Positions 38,840 to 46,572 of a DNA stretch of 64,000 bases are shown one piece after another. The stretch covers positions 1,037,123 through 1,101,122 of the forward strand of contig NZ_KQ969495.1 of assembly GCF_001578885.1 (NCBI RefSeq), given 5' to 3'. The DNA is from Streptococcus sp. DD12. Lineage in GTDB: Bacteria > Bacillota > Bacilli > Lactobacillales > Streptococcaceae. The notes below the pieces were generated by a model. That model was not told where the DNA came from. It saw only the letters and a program-made list of their open reading frames with translations, and ran no database searches. Both the position numbers and the translations under genes were made by a program. Each line of letters begins with the position of its first letter. The first letter of the stretch is position 1.

Positions 38840-39164
38840 CGCTCTGCCTTGCGTCGGACTTAGCTGTCTTCTTTCGCTTCGCGTGCTTTATTGTTGGTGT
38901 AAAACCAAACTTTTCAGAAAGCATTTCGTCTTGTTTTTTAAAGGCATCGGCCAGTGATGTTAGAAAATTGCTGTATTTTTGGACCGTCTCGCTTATTTTA
39001 CTTGCACCTTGATTTGCCAACAACAGACAATCATCGAGCGGTACTTTAGAGGTGTCTTTGACCGAGGCATCTGTCCCATTTGAGGCTCCTTGAAGTCTTT
39101 CCATGGTCAAGATGCTGGAAGTAGACATATTTAATTGGTTGGTTTTAATTTTTATCTTTCCCAT
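38823..39164 (-). CDS. Lap1-like (DUF3130/TIGR04197) T7SS effector-targeting protein
   Basis: 113 aa, alpha-helical. The central part (SKISETVQKYSNFLTSLADA) continues into an FxxxD motif (FKKQD, near residue 81), the export motif described for Lap1 proteins, which bind the LXG domain of an effector and carry it to EssC. Its start, IKIKTNQLN, is as in the TIGR04197 family. A Lys-rich tail follows. Its usual partners, an intact Lap2 and an LXG toxin gene, are broken or missing here. It lies 3 nt after the upstream gene. Confidence 0.7.
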   Translation of the reverse strand: MGKIKIKTNQLNMSTSSILTMERLQGASNGTDASVKDTSKVPLDDCLLLANQGASKISETVQKYSNFLTSLADAFKKQDEMLSEKFGFTPTIKHAKRKKTAKSDARQSDVYFK

Positions 39165-39167
39165 AAA

Positions 39168-40084
39168 TTATTTGCTCATGCTTTCTGAATATTCTTTTTT
39201 CCACGCTTCATAGTCCGCATAACTTCTGATTGGAGTCTTTTTACCAGTTTCATTATCCTTCGCATAGAGCTCCATGACTTCTTGCCCTTCTGGCGCAAAC
39301 CAATGGATAAGCGTGTTAAACCAGGTAGCCTTATCGACCATGGTCGGGCGGGCATAGATAGCTCCGCCGTCAGTCAACCTTTTGGCGATCTGAGGATACT
39401 CCGTTGAAATATTTAAGTCTTTTATACCTTTTGCCTTCTGAAAATTGTAATTTAACGAATACTGCCTTAGATCCATATTCAATTCAGATAACTTATCATC
39501 AATACCAGTGTAGTATCCCCCCCTCAAAACTTGCAGACTGCTTTGAGAACCCTTACCTTTGTATTGGGTAAAGGCCTTTGTCTTCAGGTTATACCAAACC
39601 ACACCAGAAGAATACTCATCTTCATCATATCCGATGGAGAGGTAGTCTTCCCCTTGATAGGTTATGGCATAGACGTTCACAATTTGATAGGTATAGTTGG
39701 CTTTACGCCATCTATCGGCCAAATCAATTGACTCTCGGGCAAAATTACTTGTATTTAAATCATAGGTAGTCACCATGACGGACTCTCCCTCATCCATTTG
39801 GTAGGGATTGGACAAGCGATCCGTGCGCTTCTTAGAATCCACCGATACTAAGTAATTCTGCGAAACCGTGATACCGCTTCTCCAACCATCAGTTGTCCCT
39901 TCTTCTACAACGACCGAGAGATACTGCTTTTGGTCGCCAAATAGCTCCATAGATGTAATATTAGCCGCATGTTCTTCCTCAAAACGATACGCGAAGAACT
40001 GGGAATAGACAGTATAGGCAATCGCACTCAGTATCAAAAATACAGAAACACTTCCGAGAATCTTTTTTACTTTTTACCTTTCAT
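39168..40084 (-). CDS. Membrane-anchored extracytoplasmic protein of the second T7SS unit, frameshift near the start
   Basis: About 304 aa if read from the ATG at 40084, which overlaps the stop of the preceding gene (ATGA). That reading needs one more A in the A-run near 40067-40071; then the N-terminus becomes MKGKKVKKILGSVSVFLILS, a textbook signal anchor. As given, the frame can only start at an internal TTG (40037). The rest is a predicted beta-rich exported domain (Tyr- and Asp-rich, YLSIGYDEDEYSSGVVWYNL). Topology is like TipC, the exported immunity protein against lipid-II-cleaving T7SS toxins, but no sequence likeness is claimed. Confidence 0.6.
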
Positions 40085-41313
40085 TCTGCGCTCCCTTCCA
40101 CATGACTTGTCTTTGCATTACCAGTCAATCCATCAAAGTCACGGTAATTATTGTCATAATACCGAGTTACCCATCTTAATCCGTCATTCGTATTCAAATC
40201 ACAGGCAACCCTATTCACCTTATTTAAAGCATCTCTAATAACATCTGGCTCAATCTCAGTGATGGGTTTATCACTATCTCCTGTTAAGATATCCCGCATA
40301 TCTTGAGACATGGCAGATCGTTTTATTCCGTCATCAAATTTCTTTAATATTTCTCCATCATACTGCCTCAAGATATAACCCCTAACCCCATTTTCTTGGA
40401 AGTCATAGGATTGTAGGCTAGCAGACAAGTCAAAAGCGATATTACTTTGAGAACTAGTGGTCGTATCATCGACGATAACGCTACTACCACCAACACCAAA
40501 CAGGTCTCCCTTTGCTTGATTGGAAAGCCCCATCTTTTCATCATCAATATCTCCTAATGTTTCAAAATAACTAGCCAATCTGCTCGTAGCCTTGGCACCA
40601 CCACTCAATACCTTACTGTATTGTTCTCCGATGACCGTAGCGGACAAATCGTTTCCAGATGATACGACTGAGCTCAGTTTACCGGACTCAAAAATACTAC
40701 TTGCCAGCGAAGCAACACTTGAGAAACCCGGGACCACTATATTGGTTGCCGATACTAGGGCATCCTTTGCAAGATTGTCTAGCACTTCTCGTTTTTTCTT
40801 TTCTAATTGCCGGTATTTCTCGGAAGATTGATTAAAATCATTTTCTACTTTTGAATCCGTATAGTAGTCATTGACCCTTTCACGCTTCCTCTCTCTATTA
40901 TCCCATGTCTGATAGGTGGCAGCTTCCCAGCTGTACCCTCCGCCTTTTTCCTTTGTCAGCTTTTCCATCTTCGTAACGACAGATTCATTGTGTGAATCAG
41001 CGTAAACGCCAATCCCAGCAATCATTGCCGCTTCAAATAAGGAATTAAGGTGACCCATATTAACAAGTTTTTCCCTCATCTCCTCAAGTGTGCCTGAGTC
41101 TTTTAATGCCTTCCACTCTCTTTTGTATTTGTCTTCGTCATAGGTAACTTCTGGCAGCAGTTGGGTGGCCCCCGCTGAAATAGCAGCCGCAATAGTCGTC
41201 CCTGCTACTGATAATTTTTCCAGATAGAGACTTGCTTTAGATAGATCATCCGCCGAACGAGAAGCTACCAAAGCCATAGTCTTCAACCCCTTTAAAGCCA
41301 TCATACTTAACAT
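40081..41313 (-). CDS. Unknown T7SS-associated protein, first gene of a competence-box unit
   Basis: 410 aa (or 407/406 from inner Mets). No LXG domain and no known catalytic motif are visible. Hydrophobic Gly/Ala segments lie at about 35-55, 90-105 and 195-215, separated by very charged coiled-coil stretches (ERKRERVNDYY, EKKKREVLDNL). The C-terminal part (RDILTGDSDKPITEIEPDVI) is soluble. It might be a membrane-acting effector or a helper. It stands behind a terminator and a SigX box and is translationally coupled to an exported protein and then lap1, so the set looks like an effector module. Confidence 0.6.
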   Translation of the reverse strand: MLSMMALKGLKTMALVASRSADDLSKASLYLEKLSVAGTTIAAAISAGATQLLPEVTYDEDKYKREWKALKDSGTLEEMREKLVNMGHLNSLFEAAMIAGIGVYADSHNESVVTKMEKLTKEKGGGYSWEAATYQTWDNRERKRERVNDYYTDSKVENDFNQSSEKYRQLEKKKREVLDNLAKDALVSATNIVVPGFSSVASLASSIFESGKLSSVVSSGNDLSATVIGEQYSKVLSGGAKATSRLASYFETLGDIDDEKMGLSNQAKGDLFGVGGSSVIVDDTTTSSQSNIAFDLSASLQSYDFQENGVRGYILRQYDGEILKKFDDGIKRSAMSQDMRDILTGDSDKPITEIEPDVIRDALNKVNRVACDLNTNDGLRWVTRYYDNNYRDFDGLTGNAKTSHVEGSAE

Positions 41314-41344
41314 GTGTTTACCGTCTCTAGCACATCATCTTTTT

Positions 41345-41352
41345 TATTCGTA
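41345..41352 (-). promoter_or_regulatory. Perfect competence (SigX/ComX) box before the second effector unit
   Basis: Minus-strand TACGAATA in the context ACTTACGAATAAAA, 31 nt before the ATG at 41313 and 30 nt after a terminator. Confidence 0.7.
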
Positions 41353-41382
41353 AGTTTCTTACTAAAACCCTTATTTCCTAGC

Positions 41383-41418
41383 AAAAAAATGTGCTAACTA
41401 TCTATTACCACATTTTTT
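41383..41418 (-). terminator. Terminator ending the main T7SS transcript
   Basis: On the minus strand AAATGTG pairs with CACATTT around 16 nt, followed by TTTTG. Confidence 0.65.
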
Positions 41419-41567
41419 CTCTATTGGTTTTTGTACGACTTCACCTTCCCCTTAATCTTCAAATGATAGAAGTTCTACGGTGAAAATTTTATAAAATTGA
41501 ACTTGATGTCTCTAGTGTTCACTTTAATATGTTAAAGCAAGTTTTATCCATTTACCTGTATCTAAGT

Positions 41568-41627
41568 TTAATAGAGATTGTGAATATCTGATAAAAGTTC
41601 CAATCGCTCTTTTTCTAAGCTAACCAT
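41568..41627 (-). pseudogene. Immunity-gene remnant
   Basis: 19 codons (MVSLEKERLELLSDIHNLY) behind a good ribosome site (AAAGGAGG). In the next frame the sequence goes on as LNLDTGKWIKLALTY before stopping. It is a broken relative of the start at 36260. The rest of 41419-41567 shows no gene. Confidence 0.5.
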
Positions 41628-41677
41628 TATTTGACAACCTCCTTTATGACTCCCGTTTTACAGCAAGATGCTTCATT

Positions 41678-42268
41678 TTAAAACTTCTCTATACCCTCTG
41701 AACTATATCCTAACAAAGTAGCGTCATATTCATATCCAAATCCATTAGCATCATTTAGTTGAATCAACCACTCCCTTATTGTTTTTAATTTTACGATTGA
41801 TGCATAGAAGGTTTGAAATATTCTTTCTGGTAGGAAGAATAGATTGTATTCATTATCATTTGCATCTATGTAACAAATTTTGTTTAATTCTGAAAAAAAA
41901 TTTATTTTTCCTTTAGTCCTGGAATCAACTGAAAAAAAGTTATCGAATTTTTCTCTAGTTAAGTATTCTTTTAATATTTCAACATCCTCTATATCATTTA
42001 TTAGAGTCATCAACGGGAATTCAAAATCTGTAACCCCTCTTTTAACAAATATAGCAAAATAGAGTTGTGCCAACTCCTTGTTACTAATTCTACAATACTC
42101 TGAAATGGCACCTCTTTCATCTAGTAAAATAAAAAATTCACCCTCTCTTTTTTCTAGAATATAAATAATATCCACGTTGTCATATGCCTGTATCTTGTTA
42201 TTTTTTGAAACAATTTCGACATTACTGATAAACTTTTTCAAACTTACAATATATTCATTATCAAGCAT
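41678..42268 (-). CDS. Candidate immunity protein for the TNT toxin
   Basis: 196 aa, acidic, AT-rich gene whose ATG overlaps the toxin stop (TAATG), the classic arrangement of a toxin-immunity pair. No membrane segment or signal peptide, as expected for protection from a toxin acting on cytosolic NAD+. The sequence (IYILEKREGEFFILLDERG, INFFSELNKICYIDANDNEY) matches no family I know. Function is inferred from position only. Confidence 0.65.
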   Translation of the reverse strand: MLDNEYIVSLKKFISNVEIVSKNNKIQAYDNVDIIYILEKREGEFFILLDERGAISEYCRISNKELAQLYFAIFVKRGVTDFEFPLMTLINDIEDVEILKEYLTREKFDNFFSVDSRTKGKINFFSELNKICYIDANDNEYNLFFLPERIFQTFYASIVKLKTIREWLIQLNDANGFGYEYDATLLGYSSEGIEKF

Positions 42269-44247
42269 TATATTTTCCTCAAATAACCAAATTCAATTAG
42301 TTTCTTTATAATAGCTGTCTCATCAGAAGGGATAGACATTACCTGTTTAGCAAAGAGTGAATCTAATTTAAACTGTATTCCTCCACCTGGTTGATCAAAC
42401 CATGGGGCTATTTCTCCTTTTAAAACAGGTAAATCCACCAATATTTCATATTGATTATAGTTCTTAAAATCCGAGTTTGGAGACATCGCTCTCATCTCTT
42501 TAGATTCACCGATATTTCCAAAAAAATGTCCATAGTCAGAGCCAAATCGGTCAATTCTATTTCCAGGGGATAGCGTTGTTTTCTGATATTCACCTTCTAC
42601 AAAGCCATCAATATTTGAATCGCCTTTTTGACCTGGCCAGTTCTCGTTACCTGTTAGTTGATCAAAATATTTTGGATTATCATACACTGTCTTATTTTCA
42701 AGATATAGTTTTGAATTAACTGACCTATCCCAAAATAACAGTTTTACTCGATCCTCAGCCATTAGCCCCGACTCCGTGTAGTCATGCCATTGAAGATATC
42801 TCTGACGATCTATAGAATCCATACTATTCAAGGTTTGCTGGAATTTCTCCTTCGCCAAATATTGGCCAAAGTTACTGGACTCCCTCGCAAGCCTGCTTTC
42901 TTCCAGATTCTTCCGAACCTGATCACGGTTATACTTGGGCACTTCGACAACCGCACTGTCAAGGTCGCTACCTTTGGCAGAGAAGTCTACATCGGTAGCG
43001 ACGCCGGAAAGGCTCTTCTGCCGGGCCATGCCGACATCGGCTATCTTACCTGCAAGCTTGCTCATGGCAAAGCTGGCGATAGCCATGGTCGGGTCCTCAC
43101 CCTTGACCACCGTGTTGTAGCTGAGTTCAGTGGCGGCTAGGGCATCATCGGCATAATTGAGACCACGTGTCACAGTACTCAAGTTCTTGACCTTAGCGCT
43201 GGCTACCTGAAAGCCTTCAGCCCCCTGAGCCATCCTAGTCAGTGTATCCTTGGCGCTAGACAGCCTCGAGCTAAGCCCAAAGCTAGCTGCGGAGACAACC
43301 GCATTTGCTAGCGCAAAGTTCTTCTGACTCTCCGTCATCCGAGTCCCCGTGATGAGACTAGAACCCGTTGTCGCCGCAGACACCCCCTCCCCCACAGCGT
43401 AGGTGGTTCCTACAACTGTTGCACCCTTGAGCGCAAGGCCTGCCACCAGGGGAACAGCTGTCCCTCCTGAGCCAATAGCCAGAGCTGTCCCTGCCACGAC
43501 CGTGACCGCAAAAAGCCCGATGGCTAGGCCTGTCTCGACATAACTCAGGACTTCCTTATTGTCCTCTTGAAACTGGGTGTATTTGAGCCCCTCATAAGAC
43601 AGCTGATGTGGCTTGAGGTAGGTGTCTATCAGCTCCTGATCAGACATGTTTTTCATGTCTTGAACTTGATTGACCTCTTCCTCACTCAAATTGGCAATAC
43701 GAGACTTGAGGGCGCTCAGAGCCTTATCATAATAGTTTTTGGTTGACTGGATGGGAGACTTCTGGTTATCTAGCAGTTCCGCCAGCGTATAGTGTTCTTG
43801 GGTCGTATAGCTATACTCTTGACTGTAGCCACTATTGGACGTCTGGCCCTTGTGGCTTTTTGTATAAGTTAGCTGTTGAGTCTTGTAGGTGTTCTTCTTC
43901 CCGTTAACATTGTCAGCTTTTCTCAAGGCATTGTCAAGGCCTTGAGTCACCTTTCGATCTATCCGTTCAACCACTTTCTCGTGGATAACACGAGCAGAGG
44001 CCATCATCTTGTGAACACGATTATAGGCCTCCATGTAAGTCTTTCCAGGCATTTCCTTACCTAGACTGGCATCACCCACCTGATGGTAAAAATCAGAACA
44101 GTCATTGTCATTTACAACCTCAGTCACATTGGTAATGGCCGTAAGCAGGTTTGTCACCATACTACCATTGTCAGAAGTCAGTTCATTCCCCCAAGTCGCC
44201 AAGTTTCCTGCATCAAAATCATCCTTGTTCGTATAGAATTTAGTCAT
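42268..44247 (-). CDS. T7SS polymorphic toxin with C-terminal TNT (NAD+ glycohydrolase) domain
   Basis: 659 aa. Residues 1-230 are a helical WXG/LXG-like export domain (FDAGNLATWGNELTSDNGS at the start). Residues 240-300 hold a Gly/Ala-rich hydrophobic segment (pre-toxin TG type, possibly for target-membrane passage). Residues 390-545 are a pre-toxin linker. Residues 548-659 are a TNT domain: SPGNRIDRFGSDYGHFF, LKGEIAPWFDQPGGGIQF, with the Gln of GGGIQ as the likely catalytic residue known from the mycobacterial TNT. It should drain NAD+ from competitors, as TelB of S. intermedius does. ATGA-coupled to a small helper upstream; immunity gene directly downstream. Confidence 0.85.
   Translation of the reverse strand: MTKFYTNKDDFDAGNLATWGNELTSDNGSMVTNLLTAITNVTEVVNDNDCSDFYHQVGDASLGKEMPGKTYMEAYNRVHKMMASARVIHEKVVERIDRKVTQGLDNALRKADNVNGKKNTYKTQQLTYTKSHKGQTSNSGYSQEYSYTTQEHYTLAELLDNQKSPIQSTKNYYDKALSALKSRIANLSEEEVNQVQDMKNMSDQELIDTYLKPHQLSYEGLKYTQFQEDNKEVLSYVETGLAIGLFAVTVVAGTALAIGSGGTAVPLVAGLALKGATVVGTTYAVGEGVSAATTGSSLITGTRMTESQKNFALANAVVSAASFGLSSRLSSAKDTLTRMAQGAEGFQVASAKVKNLSTVTRGLNYADDALAATELSYNTVVKGEDPTMAIASFAMSKLAGKIADVGMARQKSLSGVATDVDFSAKGSDLDSAVVEVPKYNRDQVRKNLEESRLARESSNFGQYLAKEKFQQTLNSMDSIDRQRYLQWHDYTESGLMAEDRVKLLFWDRSVNSKLYLENKTVYDNPKYFDQLTGNENWPGQKGDSNIDGFVEGEYQKTTLSPGNRIDRFGSDYGHFFGNIGESKEMRAMSPNSDFKNYNQYEILVDLPVLKGEIAPWFDQPGGGIQFKLDSLFAKQVMSIPSDETAIIKKLIEFGYLRKI
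42953..43141 (-). repeat. Homology arm A, copy 2, inside the intact toxin
   Basis: Counterpart of 37936-38124, encoding the pre-toxin segment with VVKGEDPTMAIASFAM and SLSGVATDV. Confidence 0.85.
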
Positions 44248-44654
44248 TGGTTTGACTCCTTCATATGCTTTTGGATGTTGGAGACTGCCTGGTTGGGGTC
44301 AGCCTTGATAGCCTCCTTATCCTCTTGTGAGACGCCTGAACTATTAAGCAAGAGATTGGCTACCTCGACAGCTGAGACCTTATCCGCATCGATAAGCGCG
44401 CTATAGGTATCCGAGATGAGTTGATAGATAACCGATGATAGGGTATAAAGCTCCTGAGCCTTGATATCAAAAATCTGGAAGTCTTCATCAGTGATATAGT
44501 CATTAGTCAAACCCTGACTAGAAATCTCCGTGATACTAGAGACAACTGAACTGATGGACTGCATCGCTAGCTGCGCATTTAGCGTCGCATTGCTGGCCGA
44601 AACCATGAGCCCTTCATGCGCTGTCAAATCGATTTTGATGGTCTCTTTGGTCAT
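44244..44654 (-). CDS. Small helical T7SS protein coupled to the TNT toxin
   Basis: 136 aa, all-helical by composition, no WXG motif (HEGLMVSASNATLNAQLAMQ at the start). It overlaps the toxin start by ATGA and the previous gene's end likewise, so the three are made in fixed order. It probably binds the toxin N-terminal domain for export, as Lap proteins or DUF5085-like proteins do; this is inferred from position and size. Confidence 0.65.
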   Translation of the reverse strand: MTKETIKIDLTAHEGLMVSASNATLNAQLAMQSISSVVSSITEISSQGLTNDYITDEDFQIFDIKAQELYTLSSVIYQLISDTYSALIDADKVSAVEVANLLLNSSGVSQEDKEAIKADPNQAVSNIQKHMKESNQ

Positions 44655-45331
44655 GAAATCACCTCTACTTTCACCTTGAGGTAGTCATTAATATATTCCT
44701 TGATTTCATCAGGAGACAAAGAACGGATGCGTTCACCGGTTAGATCATACTGGAGAAGGCCACTCTTGTCCGTCTGGATAAAAATCTCATCACTTAGGAG
44801 ACGTCCAGCCTCTTCCCGACAGATGCGTAAACTTGGCTTGTCTCCATAAAAAGCCATCAGGCGACTAAACATATAGGGCGACCAGAGGGATTTGAGATAA
44901 TTTTTTTCTTGCTTATCCAGATTTTCAAGAACAGGATTATCTCGGATGAGATACCCCAAAAGAAAAACAGAGTTGAGGTAGTCAAGGACGTAAGTTCCGT
45001 CATCCAAGAGAGTGATAACCACAGAACACCAACCGTTTGTGTCAACTGCAGGGGCAATGAAATGCCGTTCATCCACGACCACATGGTAGTCAGCCGTCAG
45101 ATAAGCATCCAGTTTCAACCCCGTCGCTATAAAGGCTTCACTAGGAACCTCATCTGTGAGAAAACCTAACGCCTCTAGTTCCTTATAACCCTTGGTAAGG
45201 GCAACTTTCAAGGTTTCTTTTCGACCAAGTTTAAGGTCAGTTGGTAGGGGGATGAGAGGGATATCATCACGCTTTGCCTGATTATTCATAAGAGAAATTG
45301 TATACAAGGCTTCTAAACTAATTGCCGTCAT
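44651..45331 (-). CDS. T7SS accessory protein, DUF5081/EspG-like
   Basis: 226 aa soluble alpha/beta protein (HFIAPAVDTNGWCSVVITLL, then DGTYVLDYLNSVF). Size and place among WXG100-like genes fit the DUF5081 proteins of Gram-positive T7SS loci, which are compared with the EspG chaperones of mycobacterial ESX systems. Coupled by ATGA to both neighbours. Family assignment is tentative. Confidence 0.55.
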   Translation of the reverse strand: MTAISLEALYTISLMNNQAKRDDIPLIPLPTDLKLGRKETLKVALTKGYKELEALGFLTDEVPSEAFIATGLKLDAYLTADYHVVVDERHFIAPAVDTNGWCSVVITLLDDGTYVLDYLNSVFLLGYLIRDNPVLENLDKQEKNYLKSLWSPYMFSRLMAFYGDKPSLRICREEAGRLLSDEIFIQTDKSGLLQYDLTGERIRSLSPDEIKEYINDYLKVKVEVIS

Positions 45332-45681
45332 GCTTCATCAATCTCCTTTAGGGGTTTGGCATTGGGAGTATCGTTTAATAATTTTTCATAACCTTCCACC
45401 ACTTTTCCAAGGGCTTTGACTGCTCGGTAGTAATCCTTTTGGTAGGTCGTCATGATCGTCATCAAATCTTCGTAAGTCTTCTTCGCCTTGCCTGACCAAG
45501 ATACAGAAGAAGAGTCCATCTCAGTCATATAAGTTTTCATATCTCTCAAAGCTGTCAAGGCATGTGACAGATTGGTCTTAAGCCCTGAAATCGCACTATC
45601 ATCCAGTGTTATGGTGTCAGCACTACCGTGCCACTCGCCACTAGACGAGTTAATCTCTGAGTTCATTATGTCTTCAGCCAT
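45328..45681 (-). CDS. WXG100-like T7SS protein
   Basis: 117 aa. A helical hairpin with a W-S-G turn (SSVSWSGKAKKTYEDLM, near residues 60-66), i.e. a WXG motif. Likely a secreted partner or DUF5344-type helper for the toxin. It overlaps the next gene by 4 nt. Confidence 0.75.
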   Translation of the reverse strand: MAEDIMNSEINSSSGEWHGSADTITLDDSAISGLKTNLSHALTALRDMKTYMTEMDSSSVSWSGKAKKTYEDLMTIMTTYQKDYYRAVKALGKVVEGYEKLLNDTPNAKPLKEIDEA

Positions 45682-45693
45682 GGCTGTCCTCCG

Positions 45694-46077
45694 CTAAATT
45701 CTTTCCCAGAATTTCTTGCCTTTATTATAGGCATTCTTATCCCGACTTATCGCGCTATTTAGTGCCGTTATATGATTACCCAATTCCTCATACATAGCCA
45801 TGAAAGCCTTATTGGAATCACGAACAAAGTCCCGATAGCCCTTTAGAGTTTCGTAGTCAGTACTGAGCTTGTCACGGAAATTTGATAAATAACCGTAACC
45901 ATCGTTACCATCTATCTTGTCTAGATAGTCTTTACACTTATCAACCAAGGCGTTGGCTGAGGCTAGGCCTCTTTTTGTGCTCAGACCATTCCAGGCAATA
46001 CTATTTTGCACGGATTGATACTTACTTTTTAAAGCTTCGTTCTTTTGGACACTGGCACGCAAACTGGCATCACTCAT
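45694..46077 (-). CDS. Helical T7SS protein, DUF5082/YwqH-like
   Basis: 127 aa, almost entirely helical, 12 nt upstream of the WXG100-like gene. Start MSDASLRASVQKNEALKSKY; basic end YNKGKKFWERI. YwqH/DUF5082 proteins occupy this place in Bacillus and Listeria loci; the fit is by size, order and helical pattern. Confidence 0.6.
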   Translation of the reverse strand: MSDASLRASVQKNEALKSKYQSVQNSIAWNGLSTKRGLASANALVDKCKDYLDKIDGNDGYGYLSNFRDKLSTDYETLKGYRDFVRDSNKAFMAMYEELGNHITALNSAISRDKNAYNKGKKFWERI

Positions 46078-46563
46078 TTACTGACCTCCTTTGTTTTGTG
46101 TCCCTGATTGCATCGACTCTGTCAAGGCGTTAGAGACTGACGGGTCGTAGAATGCACTTGGGAGCTTTTGGATGCTGGTCCTCTCTGTGCTTGGCACAGT
46201 ATTGGGGACATTGTTGCTGCTAAAGGCAAAGATAAGCACGCCGGCGTAAAGGGCAACGATAGCCAGCCCCAACAGAATATCAAAACCTGTCAAAGAGACC
46301 TTTTTCGTCAAGGATTGACGCCAGTGGACGTCGCCGTTTTTCCGTACCCAGTCAAATTTTTTGAGGTAGGGGAGAATCATCAGTAAATACAGCGGAAAAG
46401 GCGCCATAAAGGCTAACATGATGTAACTGCCAACATGGCCATAAGAAGCCTGTCGGCTGTAGAGGACAAAAAGCAGGCCAATCGCCACACATACTAAAAG
46501 CATCAGCCCAACCGATGGGATGATAAGGCGCTTGCGCTCATGTTCTAATTGTTCATAATCCAT
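46078..46563 (-). CDS. T7SS-locus membrane protein
   Basis: 161 aa with three membrane helices at about 14-36, 43-66 and 92-115, and a Ser/Asn/Thr-rich C-terminal tail of about 45 residues ending GGQ. It follows essC by 9 nt and its stop touches the next start. Similar three-helix proteins (DUF5083 type) accompany some T7SSb loci. Role unknown. Confidence 0.6.
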   Translation of the reverse strand: MDYEQLEHERKRLIIPSVGLMLLVCVAIGLLFVLYSRQASYGHVGSYIMLAFMAPFPLYLLMILPYLKKFDWVRKNGDVHWRQSLTKKVSLTGFDILLGLAIVALYAGVLIFAFSSNNVPNTVPSTERTSIQKLPSAFYDPSVSNALTESMQSGTQNKGGQ

Positions 46564-46572
46564 AAAATGCTC

